Under the pieces are notes generated by a model. The model had not been told where the DNA came from. It searched no databases and saw nothing but the letters and a program-made list of their open reading frames with translations. From Hyalangium versicolor (GTDB taxonomy: Bacteria > Myxococcota > Myxococcia > Myxococcales > Myxococcaceae), in the NCBI RefSeq assembly GCF_020103695.1, contig NZ_JAHXBF010000029.1, positions 62,001 to 126,000 of the forward strand: a DNA stretch of 64,000 bases. The letters are read 5' to 3'. Position numbers and translations under genes: made by a program. Positions 35,042 through 44,478 of the stretch are shown here, in pieces (positions within the stretch are counted from its first letter, which is position 1; every line of letters begins with the position of its first letter).

Positions 35042-35117
35042 CCTCGAGATGCTGGTGCAATTCCAGCCCGCCTCTTTCTCCTCTTCCGAGGCGGTAGCTC
35101 AATCGCAGAGCGCGAGG
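35042..35117 (+). ncRNA. Permuted tRNA-like RNA 2 with near-canonical tRNA geometry
   Basis: Order: anticodon-type strand CCTCG (35042-35046), variable AGAT, T-stem GCTGG, loop TGCAATT, T-stem CCAGC (35051-35067), 3' acceptor CCGCCTC (35068-35074), linker TTTCTCCTCTTCC, 5' acceptor GAGGCGG (35088-35094), TA, D-arm GCTC-AATCGCA-GAGC (35097-35111), one G, and CGAGG (35113-35117) pairing with CCTCG. That is 7-bp acceptor, two connector bases, 4-bp D-stem, one base, 5-bp anticodon stem, 4-base variable loop and 5/7/5 T-arm: exactly tRNA geometry, but permuted. The acceptor pairs differ from RNA 1 yet are all complementary. The anticodon loop is open: it is where the transcript enters and leaves. 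Confidence 0.85.
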
Positions 35118-35172
35118 CCTCAAACTGAGCGGCCGACTTAAACGTGCAGGTCTCACGAAATGGCAGCACCCC

Positions 35173-35213
35173 GAGCCCGGCCAGGAGGATACCCTGGTCG
35201 GGCTCACTTTTTT
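35173..35213 (+). terminator. Strong intrinsic terminator ending the tRNA-like transcript
   Basis: A long stem GAGCCCGGCCAGG / CCCTGGTCGGGCTC with a small loop, followed by AC and six T (35208-35213). It is the clearest intrinsic terminator in the window, and it marks the end of the 34067 gene plus tRNA-like transcript. Confidence 0.88.
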
Positions 35214-35279
35214 CGTGCACCCCGCCCTACGTCTCCCGGTGGTCTGGTGACGGGATTCAGTATGATGGGTGTGCGCCCC

Positions 35280-35666
35280 ATGTCCGAGCCCCTCCACATC
35301 CGCCGCAGCGCGACCTTCCTCGACTTCGCGGTGGCGACGCTCGGCATCGGAACGCTGTACCTGGCCATCATGGGGCTGGTGGCCACGGAGATGTCCGGGG
35401 CCATGTCGGTCGCCTTCCTGACGCTGGCAGCCGGCGCGGGGCTGGGCTCCTCCTTCCTGCTCCTGCGCAGGCGCTGGGCGTGGATCCTGTGCGCCGTCGT
35501 CGCCGCGGTGATCACCGTGGCTGGTGTGGCGGTGATCTTCCTGGAGGATGTCCGGTGGATTGGCGCGCTCCACGCCGTGGTCGGCGCGGGTGTCCTCGGG
35601 GCGCTGTGGACCGGCAGGCCCGCGCTGATCCCGCGCAGCAAGCGTCCTGTCCGCAGCCAGGCGTAG
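35280..35666 (+). CDS. Small four-helix membrane protein
   Basis: A 128-residue protein with about four hydrophobic helices (LDFAVATLGIGTLYLAIMGL, VAFLTLAAGAGLGSSFLLL, WILCAVVAAVITVAGVAVIF, WIGALHAVVGAGVLGALW) and a basic C-terminus. No family recognised. ATG at 35280 gives a clean MSEPLHIRRSATF start; ATGs at 35262 and 35265 are alternatives and none has a strong ribosome-binding site. It converges with the chaC gene across 7 bp. Confidence 0.65.
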   Translation: MSEPLHIRRSATFLDFAVATLGIGTLYLAIMGLVATEMSGAMSVAFLTLAAGAGLGSSFLLLRRRWAWILCAVVAAVITVAGVAVIFLEDVRWIGALHAVVGAGVLGALWTGRPALIPRSKRPVRSQA

Positions 35667-35673
35667 CTGTCCC

Positions 35674-36177
35674 CTACAGCAGCCGCACCAGCTCCGTCAC
35701 GTGCGCGTCCTGCTCGCCGGCCAGAGCGAGCGCCTCCGCCAGCCGCTGCACGTATTCCCGATTCGAGCCACTGGGGCCGTGGGCGGAGCGCACCACCGCC
35801 GCGATCTCCTCCACCGTCGTGGGGCCCACGTAGTGAGGGTTGGCTGGACCGGCCAGGTACACGACGGCATCCAGGGGTGGAGGTTCGCGCGTCTCCAGCT
35901 GCACCCGGTGGCGCTCGTAGCCGCCCTGCTCGCGGAAATCCAGGTGGACGAGCACCTCCTCCACACGCTCGGGAGCAATCCGGTACGCCATGCCCCAGCA
36001 TCGCGCACCCGGTTCTTGAACCAGCGTCACCACGCGGCCAGGAGCCTCCGGCACCCCTCGGTGGTCCGTCGACGCCTGCCAGAAGCGGCGAGCCCAGCCC
36101 TGCAGCCACGCCTCTCGGCGCTCCTCATACGGGAAGCTGGGGCGGAAGATCAGCGAGCCGTATCCGAAGATCCACAT
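35674..36177 (-). CDS. chaC: ChaC-type gamma-glutamylcyclotransferase
   Basis: A 167-residue enzyme that cleaves glutathione or gamma-glutamyl peptides to 5-oxoproline. The substrate loop FGYGSLIFRPSF opens the protein (YGSL motif). HLDFREQGGYERHRVQLE carries the catalytic Glu region (REQGGY), and YLAGPANPHYVGPTTVEEIA is the usual C-terminal block. Length fits ChaC/ChaC2-like proteins. It is a monocistronic gene bordered by a REP-like element. Confidence 0.9.
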   Translation of the reverse strand: MWIFGYGSLIFRPSFPYEERREAWLQGWARRFWQASTDHRGVPEAPGRVVTLVQEPGARCWGMAYRIAPERVEEVLVHLDFREQGGYERHRVQLETREPPPLDAVVYLAGPANPHYVGPTTVEEIAAVVRSAHGPSGSNREYVQRLAEALALAGEQDAHVTELVRLL

Positions 36178-36202
36178 GAGGACACATCCATACCAGAGGA
36201 GC

Positions 36203-36272
36203 CCTGTCGGCCGAACCCGTCACCAACCTGTCCGACAAGCATACAGGTTCGTACCAGGCGGCCCCGACAGGG
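36203..36272. repeat. REP-like palindromic element, second locus
   Basis: Outer arms CCCTGTCGG (36203-36211) and CCGACAGGG (36264-36272) are a perfect 9-bp inverted pair. Internally GCATACAGGTTCGTACCAGG closely matches GCATACCGGTTCGGAACAGG of the 10.7-kb cluster, and GGCCGAAC next to the arm matches as well. It touches the tetR stop codon and may serve as that gene's terminator. Confidence 0.7.
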
Positions 36273-36842
36273 TCAGTCGATCGAGCCAACGAGGTAGCGC
36301 TGGAGCGTCGGGCCGACCCAGGCCACCAGGGCAGCGCGCTCCATGGCCGCGACAGGCGGTAGGCACAGCACGTACCGGCACAGCGCCACCCCGAGCACCT
36401 GCGTGGCCGCCAGACCAGCGCGTACGGCAGCTTCCTCGCCTGACCGGCTCACCGCCCGGACAGCGGGGGCGAGTTGCTCGGCGAAGATCTGCCGCATCCG
36501 CTCGGCGGCGGCCGGATTCGTGACGCCCGCTCGCAGCAGCGCTGTCAGCGTCTCGTCCCCTTCCCATCGCTGGATGAAGTGCTCGATGACCGCCGTGCCG
36601 AGCCGCTCTGGAGACACTCCCTTCAAATCAGGCAGTCGCAGATCGAACTCAGCGGCGGCGGCGAAGAGGCGCTCCTTGTTGCCGTAGTAGCGCATCACCA
36701 TCGAGGGATCGATTCCGGCATCCGAGGCGATGGCGCGGATCGTCGCCCGCTCGTACCCGTCCGCGGCAAACCGTTCGCGCGCTGCCCGCAGGATTGCTGC
36801 CCGAGTCGCATCCGAGCGGCGCGGCCGTGTCTCCTCCACCAT
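36273..36842 (-). CDS. TetR-family transcriptional regulator
   Basis: A 189-residue regulator. The N-terminal helix-turn-helix is ILRAARERFAADGYERATIR followed by DAGIDPSMVMRYYGNKERLF. The C-terminal ligand domain is TetR_C-type and contains a Cys near the dimer interface. ATG at 36842 is used; the open frame continues but would cross the operators. It is divergent from a flavin monooxygenase with repeated operator sequences between them, the classic layout for repressor control of an inducible monooxygenase. Confidence 0.9.
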   Translation of the reverse strand: MVEETRPRRSDATRAAILRAARERFAADGYERATIRAIASDAGIDPSMVMRYYGNKERLFAAAAEFDLRLPDLKGVSPERLGTAVIEHFIQRWEGDETLTALLRAGVTNPAAAERMRQIFAEQLAPAVRAVSRSGEEAAVRAGLAATQVLGVALCRYVLCLPPVAAMERAALVAWVGPTLQRYLVGSID

Positions 36843-36843
36843 G

Positions 36844-36927
36844 CCAACAAGCGTATGCCAACAAGCGTTGACTTTCCACGGTCTCGCTTCTACCTTGATG
36901 CCAACAAGCGTTGGCCAACAGTTGTTG
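36844..36927. promoter_or_regulatory. Four operator repeats between tetR and the monooxygenase gene
   Basis: CCAACAAGCGT (36844-36854), CCAACAAGCGTTG (36858-36870), CCAACAAGCGTTG (36901-36913) and CCAACAGTTGTTG (36915-36927). Each full copy has the inverted ends CAAC/GTTG. The spacing is two close pairs (14 bp apart within each pair, 43 bp between pairs), one pair near each start codon, consistent with control of both divergent promoters by the TetR protein. Confidence 0.8.
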
Positions 36928-36942
36928 ACTGGAGGATTCCGC

Positions 36943-38091
36943 ATGATTCCCGCTCGTACCGACGTGCTCGTTGTCGGCGCAGGACCTGTCGGCCTGGCGA
37001 CCGCGGCCACCCTCGCTGGGCACAAGGCCGACGTGACGATCATCGATGCTCAGCCAGAGGCCACGAACACCTCGAGAGCCGCCGTGGTGCACGCGCATAC
37101 GCTCGAAGTCCTGGAGGCGATCGGGGCGGCGGCACCGCTCGCGGCGGCGGGCATCCATGCGCCACGGTTCACCATCCGCGACCGGGACCACACGCTCGTC
37201 CCCGTGCGGTTCGACGATCTTCCGACCCGGTATCCGTACGCACTGATGGTGCCGCAGTCGACCACCGAGGCTGTGCTGCTCCAGCAACTCGAAGCCCGCG
37301 GCGGCCGAGTGTTGCGCCCTCACTCCGTGATCGGGCTGAAGGCGGACAGCACTGGCGCCATCGCCACGCTCGACAGCGGCGAGTCCATCCATGCGCGGTA
37401 CGTGGTGGCCGCCGACGGCATGCACAGCACCATCCGTCGCCTCGCCGGGATCGAGTTCGGGAGGGACAAGCATGCCGGAGAGTCCTTCACCCTCGCCGAT
37501 GTCCGCGTGGAAGGCGACCTGCCACGAGATGAGGTGATCCTCTATTTCTCCCATGCGGGCATGCTCGTGTGGGCTCCGCTGCCAGATGGGACGGTCCGGA
37601 TCGTGGCCGCCGTCAAAGAGGCGCCGGAGCACCCGACGGTGGCCTTCGTGCAGTCCCTGCTCGACACGCGCGGCCCGCGCCGTGGACAGGCACGCGTCAC
37701 GGAGGTGACATGGGGCTCGCGGTTCCGCATCCACCATCGGGTTGCGGACCAGTTCCGAGCCGGGCCCGTGCTGCTCGCCGGAGACGCAGGGCACGTGCAC
37801 AGCCCCGCGGGAGGACAGGGAATGAACCTGGGCCTCAAGGACGCAGCGGCGCTCGGAGAGGCGCTCGCCGCCGTGCTGGCCGGAGCTGGAGAGGAACGCC
37901 TCGACGCGTATGCAGCGGCCCGGCGCCCGGTGGCCGTCGACGTCGTCCGATTCGCCTCGTTGTTGACGCGGCTGGCGACAGTGCCGGGACTGCTCCGGCC
38001 GGTGCGCAACCTGGTGCTTGGCACGCTGTCACAAGTACCCGCCTTCCGCCGCCGGCTGGCATGGCAACTGTCCGGATTGATCTATCGCTGA
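36943..38091 (+). CDS. FAD-dependent aromatic-ring monooxygenase (PheA/TfdB type)
   Basis: A 382-residue flavoprotein. VLVVGAGPVGLATAATLAG (9-27) is the FAD dinucleotide-binding motif, VAADGMHSTIRRLAG the DG motif, and LLAGDAGHVHSPAGGQGMNL the GD motif with the flavin contact. These mark group A hydroxylases, which use NAD(P)H and oxygen. It is shorter than PheA, lacking the thioredoxin-like C-terminal domain. ATG at 36943 has GGAGG nine bases upstream. The divergent TetR regulator is the likely repressor; the substrate is unknown. Confidence 0.92.
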   Translation: MIPARTDVLVVGAGPVGLATAATLAGHKADVTIIDAQPEATNTSRAAVVHAHTLEVLEAIGAAAPLAAAGIHAPRFTIRDRDHTLVPVRFDDLPTRYPYALMVPQSTTEAVLLQQLEARGGRVLRPHSVIGLKADSTGAIATLDSGESIHARYVVAADGMHSTIRRLAGIEFGRDKHAGESFTLADVRVEGDLPRDEVILYFSHAGMLVWAPLPDGTVRIVAAVKEAPEHPTVAFVQSLLDTRGPRRGQARVTEVTWGSRFRIHHRVADQFRAGPVLLAGDAGHVHSPAGGQGMNLGLKDAAALGEALAAVLAGAGEERLDAYAAARRPVAVDVVRFASLLTRLATVPGLLRPVRNLVLGTLSQVPAFRRRLAWQLSGLIYR

Positions 38092-38120
38092 CGCGGCGCG
38101 GCTCGTCCCGATTCGACTTC

Positions 38121-38405
38121 ATGGGTGCGCTGGGCTATAGGCTCAGCCTCTCTCGATGGGGACCCATCCAAGGTCCAAGGACGGCTCCCATTTCCTCCCA
38201 GATCAGCGCAGAGCTTCAGCAGCGCATCAAGGAAGCCAAGGAACTCCTCACCGTCGCGGAACAGGAGCTGGAGGTAGCGCTCAGCGAGCTCGAGTCTTCC
38301 GAGCGCGCTGACAAGAAGATGATCAGCCACCGGCTCGAGCTTGCCTTCGCGAAGGTCTCCGCGAGCAGGCGCAACCTGGAAGCCGTGCTACAGGAAGTCA
38401 GTTGA
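38121..38405 (+). CDS. Small coiled-coil protein
   Basis: A 94-residue hypothetical. Most of it is one long helix with heptads (ELQQRIKEAKELLTVAEQEL, then EVALSELESSERADKK), so a coiled coil is likely. The ATG at 38121 has little ribosome-binding support and the first 25 residues look non-conserved; the true start may be near SSQISAEL. No function suggested. Confidence 0.5.
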   Translation: MGALGYRLSLSRWGPIQGPRTAPISSQISAELQQRIKEAKELLTVAEQELEVALSELESSERADKKMISHRLELAFAKVSASRRNLEAVLQEVS

Positions 38406-38416
38406 ATCCAGTGGCT

Positions 38417-39796
<1,380 letters not shown>

Positions 39797-39928
39797 GGCC
39801 AAGGACCATAGCACTCTCCATCCAGGCAGGCGCCGGAACCTGCACACGATTCGAGCCCGCTCAGTGCCCGCTCGCCTGCCCTTGCCGATGGCGTGGTACG
39901 GTCCACCCGCTGTGAACCTCCGCCTCGC

Positions 39929-40669
39929 ATGACCGACCCCACCTCTCCAGCACCGGGAGCGAAGCGCGACGACGATCTGGAGGAGTTCGATCTCCCCTTC
40001 TTCGAACGGCTCGCCTTGCAGCTCCAGGTCCGGGTCTTCGCCCTCATCATCCGCTTCACGGATCTACTGTTGCTGCTGTGGCGGCCTCGGCTACTTCGGC
40101 CATATCTGGCCATCTGGTGGCAGGAGCTCATCCACACGCCTTACCGGGCCCGGCGGACCTTCGAGGTGGTCCGCGCGCTAAAGGCCACGGGCCAGCGATT
40201 CCGAGAACTCATCTATGGAGAGACGCCGCTGATGACGGCGCTCTACGTCTTCAATCGGGCCGGAGTCGGCCGGACGAGCCGGCTCATCGATCTAGGCGCG
40301 GGGCGTGGGCGGGTGCTGATCGCGGCCCGCTGGCTGGGAGCCGAGGCCCGCGGAGTAGAGCTGATCGCGGACCACGTGACACGCGTCGCGCCTCGGCTCC
40401 AGGCCGCAGGCATCACCCTCACCGTGGGAGACATGACGCGCGAGGAGCTGGGAGACGCCACCCACCTCTTCACCAACTGGCTGGCGCTCACTCCGGAGAC
40501 AAAGGCGCGGCTGATCGAGCGATTCCGGACCTGCCGCCCTGGCACGCGCATCATCACCGTCACGCGCCCCATCGAGGCCGAGGACTTCGTCCGCCTCTCC
40601 CGGCACTGGATGCTCTTCACGTGGGGAGTCGAGGTGGTGTGGATCCACGAGTACCGCCCCGCGCGCTGA
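39929..40669 (+). CDS. Class I SAM-dependent methyltransferase with N-terminal hydrophobic helices
   Basis: A 246-residue protein. The SAM-binding motif is RLIDLGAGRGRVLIAARWLG (about 115-134), followed by ARGVELIADHV and a DMTREELGDATHLFTNWLAL motif, as in DOT1-like or small-molecule methyltransferases. The first 75 residues include a hydrophobic stretch (VRVFALIIRFTDLLLLLW) that could bind the membrane. Substrate is unknown. It is divergent from the FHA/sigma-54 activator, with about 130 bp between starts. Confidence 0.82.
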   Translation: MTDPTSPAPGAKRDDDLEEFDLPFFERLALQLQVRVFALIIRFTDLLLLLWRPRLLRPYLAIWWQELIHTPYRARRTFEVVRALKATGQRFRELIYGETPLMTALYVFNRAGVGRTSRLIDLGAGRGRVLIAARWLGAEARGVELIADHVTRVAPRLQAAGITLTVGDMTREELGDATHLFTNWLALTPETKARLIERFRTCRPGTRIITVTRPIEAEDFVRLSRHWMLFTWGVEVVWIHEYRPAR

Positions 40670-40754
40670 ACGCCCCCAGGGCGGGCAGCCAACCGAGGCC
40701 CTTGCCGTGCGCCCGTCGTCGTACCCGCCGACAGGTGCCATCTACCGATCAATC

Positions 40755-41642
40755 ATGGAGATTGGCCAGAAGCGAATGCTGGGGGAGATCCTCCTGGAAC
40801 GAGGGGTGCTCAACCGCGCCCAGCTCCGCCTGGGGCTGGTGCACCACCACGAGGAGCGAGTCCCGCTCGGACGAGCCCTCATCCGGGAGCAGGTCTGCAC
40901 GGAGTCCGAGTTGCTCGAGGCACTCTCCGAGCAGCTTGGTATCGACTCGATCGATCTGGATCGCGAGCGGCTGGATCGCCAGCTCGCCCGGCTCGTCCCC
41001 GCGCGGATCGCCCGGCAGTACCATGTCGTCCCGCTCCGCCTGGAGAAGAAGGATCGGGAGATCCTCCACGTCGCGCTGCCCGCCCCGGCCTCGATCGAGG
41101 CGCTGGACGCGGTGCGCGCCGCCTCGGGAAAGCCTCGGGTGGAGCCGCACCTCGCTTCGGACCCATCGCTATCCCGCGCGCTCAACGAGCTGTACGGCAT
41201 CCGCGACTCCATCGAGAAGTTCTCCACCCCCTACTCGCCCGAACCTTCGGACGAGGCGCCGTTGATGCTCTACGGCTGGCCGCCCGTCACGGTCGTCCTG
41301 CTCTCTCGGATCCTCAGCCGCCATGGCCACACCGCGAAGGTGGCAACCCCGCTGGAGGTCCTGCACACGACGCCCTCGGATGTCGTGCTCGCCCCCATGC
41401 AGGCCATGGAGGGGCTGCTCATGGGCGAGGTGCGGATCGCCGGAGCGTTGATAGTCCACGGAGCCTCGGAGGACGAGGGCTTCGAGCGGGCCCACCAACT
41501 GGGAGCGCGAGGCTTCCTGGTCAACCCGCTGGATGAGGAGCTCCTGCTCCGAGCGATCCGCCGCCTCCGTCCTTCGGATTCCGGCCGCCCACGTGCTCCG
41601 ATGAACACGGCGGAGGGGGACCAGGACAGCACGCAGGGCTGA
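40755..41642 (+). CDS. MshEN-domain protein without a secretion ATPase
   Basis: A 295-residue protein. The first 150 residues match the GspE/PilB N-terminal (MshEN) domain: LGEILLERGVLNRAQLRLGL, ELLEALSEQLGIDSIDL and a RIARQYHVVPLRLE segment. Such domains often bind cyclic di-GMP. No ATPase domain follows; the C-terminal 130 residues are an alpha/beta region (VTVVLLSRILSRHGHTAKVA, ARGFLVNPLDEELLLRAI) that resembles a receiver domain without clear acidic residues. It may be a cyclic-di-GMP adaptor. ATG at 40755 has only weak ribosome-binding support. Confidence 0.75.
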   Translation: MEIGQKRMLGEILLERGVLNRAQLRLGLVHHHEERVPLGRALIREQVCTESELLEALSEQLGIDSIDLDRERLDRQLARLVPARIARQYHVVPLRLEKKDREILHVALPAPASIEALDAVRAASGKPRVEPHLASDPSLSRALNELYGIRDSIEKFSTPYSPEPSDEAPLMLYGWPPVTVVLLSRILSRHGHTAKVATPLEVLHTTPSDVVLAPMQAMEGLLMGEVRIAGALIVHGASEDEGFERAHQLGARGFLVNPLDEELLLRAIRRLRPSDSGRPRAPMNTAEGDQDSTQG

Positions 41643-41735
41643 GACGCGCTGCTTGGATGCTCGGTACCTTGCCTGGATGTGCGTGCGTGCGGACCGTTGG
41701 CGCGTACACCCGAATATCCGAAAGGAGCCGAGCCC

Positions 41736-42215
41736 ATGGACGCGCTCGCAATGCTGAAGCAGCAGCACCAGGAAGTGGACGAACTCTTCGATCGCATTCA
41801 GCGGTGCGATGAGGAGGAGCGCATCACCCTGCTGGGCCAGATCTCGGAGCGGCTGACGATGCACGCGGAGATCGAAGAGCGGCACTTCTATCCTTTCGCC
41901 CGGCGCATGGGCATCCAGGACATGGTGGACCACTCCCTCCAGGAACATGCCGAGGTCAAGCAGCTCATCGCCGAGATCCTTCAGCTCAAGCGCCACGATC
42001 CGCGCTTGATGCAGGACGCCATGAAGCTCATGCAGTCCGTGAAGTCGCACGTGAAGGAGGAGGAGGACCTGCTCTTCCCGCGCGTGGTGAGCCTGGCATC
42101 TCGCGATGACCTGATGAACCTGGGCATGGAGATGCAGCGCACCATGGACGAGCTGTCCCGGCAGGAACTGCTCAAGATGGCCGAGCACGAGGGCAGCAAT
42201 GTGGTGACCGAGTAG
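41736..42215 (+). CDS. Hemerythrin-like HHE domain protein
   Basis: A 159-residue four-helix protein. HQEVDELFDRI, HAEIEERHFYP, DHSLQEHAEVKQLI and HVKEEEDLLFPRV supply the His, Glu and Asp ligands of a di-iron site as in hemerythrin-HHE proteins, which bind oxygen or nitric oxide or store iron. The ATG at 41736 has AAGGAG nine bases upstream. It is monocistronic, ended by a good hairpin. Confidence 0.9.
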   Translation: MDALAMLKQQHQEVDELFDRIQRCDEEERITLLGQISERLTMHAEIEERHFYPFARRMGIQDMVDHSLQEHAEVKQLIAEILQLKRHDPRLMQDAMKLMQSVKSHVKEEEDLLFPRVVSLASRDDLMNLGMEMQRTMDELSRQELLKMAEHEGSNVVTE

Positions 42216-42231
42216 GTGCGTCGCGGCACTT

Positions 42232-42270
42232 CGAGGGTCCTCTCCCAGCAGGCATGAGAGAGGGCCCTCG
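42232..42270 (+). terminator. Hairpin terminator after the hemerythrin gene
   Basis: A 13-bp stem CGAGGGTCCTCTC / GAGAGGGCCCTCG (one G-T pair) with a 13-nt loop, 16 bp past the stop. The following TCCATTC is only weakly T-rich. Confidence 0.6.
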
Positions 42271-42355
42271 TCCATTCGCCCCCTCTCGGCTTCTCAAGCG
42301 CGCGGGGGCACTCCACCTTCCGTGCGGGAATACCCGCCTCCAGCAGGAGTCCGCC

Positions 42356-44353
42356 ATGAAGCATCCTGCCTCGCCGCGTGTCGTCGCCCTCGTCGGTCCC
42401 CAGGGAGTGGGAAAGACGACCTTGTTGGAGTCCCTGCTGCGCGTCACGGGTGCCGGAGCCCTGAGGCCCCCGGGCGCGGATGGAGCCGCGAACGGGCGGA
42501 CCATGACGGCGGAATTGGCGGCGGTGACCACTGAGTTCCTGGGCGAGCGCTGGACGTTCATCGACTGTCCAGGCGCTCCCGAGTTCGCCCAGGAGGCGAA
42601 ACACGCCCTGATGATCTGTGATGCGGCGCTCGTGGTCTGCGACACCGGACCGGAGCGGGCGGCGGCCCTGTCTCCGCTGTTCCACTTCCTCGACAAGAGA
42701 CAGATTCCCCACCTGCTCTTCCTGAACGCGCTCGACGAGAGCGGCGCGTCGCTGAGGGCGCTCCTCGACTCCCTGCAGGTCGTCTCCGCACGCCCCCTGG
42801 TGCTCCGTGAGATCCCCATCCGCGAGGGCGAGCGGATGGTGGGCATCGTGGATCTCGTGAGCGAGCGAGCATGGGGCACGACGGCGGAAAAGGAGGCCGC
42901 GCTCATCCCCCTGCCCGAGAGCGATCGCCCCGTGGAGGAGGCAGCCCGAAGGCAGATGCTCGAGCGGCTGGCGGATCAGGATGACGCGTTGTTGGAGCAG
43001 CTCATCGAGGACATCGTGCCGCCCCCCGGAGTCCTCTACGAGCAGATGGCACGAGCGCTGCGAGAGGATCGGCTGGTGCCTGTCTTCATCGGCTCGGCCG
43101 AGCGAGGGCTGGGGCTGCTGCGGCTGCTCAAGGGGCTGCGCCACGAAGTGCCAGGGGTCGAAGAGACACGCACGCGGCTGGGGATCCCGGTCAGTGGGAC
43201 CTCACGGGTGCAGCCGTTCAAGATCTGGCACCTGCCCCACGTGGGGAAGCAATCGCTGGTGCGCGTGTGGCGAGGCACCGTAGCGGACGGTGGCACGCTC
43301 GGTGGAGGTCGAGTGACCGGCGTGTTCCAACCGCACGGGACGAAGCACACGCCCGTGAGCACGGCCAACGAGGGGGAGGTGGCTATCCTCGGGCGGTTGG
43401 ACTCGGCGCACGCCGGGGATCACGTGGAGGTGGACGGCGCGCGACGCACGGAGATCTGGCCCGTGGCACCTCCTCCCGTGCACCAGGTCGCCATCACCGC
43501 GGAGAAACGCACGGATGACGTGAAGCTGCCCGGCGCGCTGGCTCGACTGGTCGAGGAGGATCCGTCCCTGTCCGTGGATCAGGATCCGGACACGCAGCGG
43601 CTGCTGCTCGGAGGCCAGGGGGAGCTTCACCTGCGAGAGGCCATCGAGCGCCTGAGCACGCGCCTCCGGGTCCCGGTGGCGGTGCATCCCGTGCCCATTC
43701 CCTATCGGGAGACCGTGCGCCGTCACGGAACCCACCACGCCCGCTACAAGCGACAGTCCGGCGGACATGGCCAGTTCGGTGACGTGGTGGTGGACGTGCG
43801 GCCGCTGCCGCGCGGACAGGGATTCTCCTTCACCTCCGCCGTGGTGGGCGGGGCCGTGCCCCGGCAGTACATCCCTGCGGTCGAGGAAGGCATCCTGGAC
43901 GGACTGCGCAGAGGGCCACTGGGGTTCCCGGTGGTGGACGTGGCCGTCGCCCTCACCGGAGGCACCTACCACTCGGTGGACAGCTCGGATCAGGCGTTCC
44001 GTACCGCCGCACGGCTGGCCATGGCGGAGAGCCTGCCCAAGCTGGAGCCGGTGCTCCTGGAGCCCATCCTCCGGATGGAGATCCACGTGCCCCGCGATGC
44101 CATGCCTCGCGCGCAGCGGCTCGTCACGGGCCGCCGGGGACAATTGCTGGGCTTCGATGCCGATCTGGATCTGCCCGGCTGGGAGATCCTCACGGCCTAT
44201 ATGCCGCAAGCGGAGCTCAAGGACTTCATCGTGGAGTTGCGCTCGGTGTCAGCGGGCCTCGGCTCATACGTGGCCCACCACGATCACTACTCGGAGCTGA
44301 TGGGCCGTCAGGCCGAGCGCATCGTGAGCCACCAGCCGATGGCGGAGCGGTAG
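42356..44353 (+). CDS. EF-G-like translation factor paralogue with altered G motifs
   Basis: A 665-residue protein with EF-G domain order. G1 is GPQGVGKTT, G3 DCPGAPEF, and the G4 NKxD is changed to NALD. The switch I region is very short and has no clear RGIT motif. Domains II-V follow (ITAEKRTDDVKLPGALARLV; QSGGHGQFGDVV with the domain IV loop region; EPILRMEIHVPRDAM; LRSVSAGLGSYVAHHDHYSE). It resembles the FusA2-type EF-G-like proteins of actinobacteria and deltaproteobacteria, whose role is unknown and which often have weak GTPase motifs. It is not the cell's main EF-G. ATG at 42356 is preceded by AGGAG. Confidence 0.85.
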   Translation: MKHPASPRVVALVGPQGVGKTTLLESLLRVTGAGALRPPGADGAANGRTMTAELAAVTTEFLGERWTFIDCPGAPEFAQEAKHALMICDAALVVCDTGPERAAALSPLFHFLDKRQIPHLLFLNALDESGASLRALLDSLQVVSARPLVLREIPIREGERMVGIVDLVSERAWGTTAEKEAALIPLPESDRPVEEAARRQMLERLADQDDALLEQLIEDIVPPPGVLYEQMARALREDRLVPVFIGSAERGLGLLRLLKGLRHEVPGVEETRTRLGIPVSGTSRVQPFKIWHLPHVGKQSLVRVWRGTVADGGTLGGGRVTGVFQPHGTKHTPVSTANEGEVAILGRLDSAHAGDHVEVDGARRTEIWPVAPPPVHQVAITAEKRTDDVKLPGALARLVEEDPSLSVDQDPDTQRLLLGGQGELHLREAIERLSTRLRVPVAVHPVPIPYRETVRRHGTHHARYKRQSGGHGQFGDVVVDVRPLPRGQGFSFTSAVVGGAVPRQYIPAVEEGILDGLRRGPLGFPVVDVAVALTGGTYHSVDSSDQAFRTAARLAMAESLPKLEPVLLEPILRMEIHVPRDAMPRAQRLVTGRRGQLLGFDADLDLPGWEILTAYMPQAELKDFIVELRSVSAGLGSYVAHHDHYSELMGRQAERIVSHQPMAER

Positions 44354-44478
44354 CCGGTAGACGCGGCGCGCCATCGAGAGCACAGTAGAATCCCGTATTA
44401 ACTGTTTTATCATATCTGTCGTATTTTCCTCAGAATCATATGACGCGGGCACCCAGCGTGGCCGCGGAGGAGCGACAG

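Noticed and set aside
34811..35172. tmRNA as an explanation for the tRNA-like halves
   Set aside because: No tag-peptide frame or alanine-type acceptor features; there are two tRNA-like units in tandem, and the halves are joined by short linkers at the acceptor end.
34811..35172. Ordinary tRNA genes, or Ro60-linked Y RNA
   Set aside because: No unpermuted cloverleaf can be drawn with 7-bp acceptor stems, and no Ro60/Rsr or RtcB gene is beside it. The RNA 1 5' acceptor can also form a 6-bp stem with CCCGCC at 35067-35072, but that leaves about 100 nt in place of the anticodon arm and loses the 7-bp CCGCCTC/GAGGCGG pairing.
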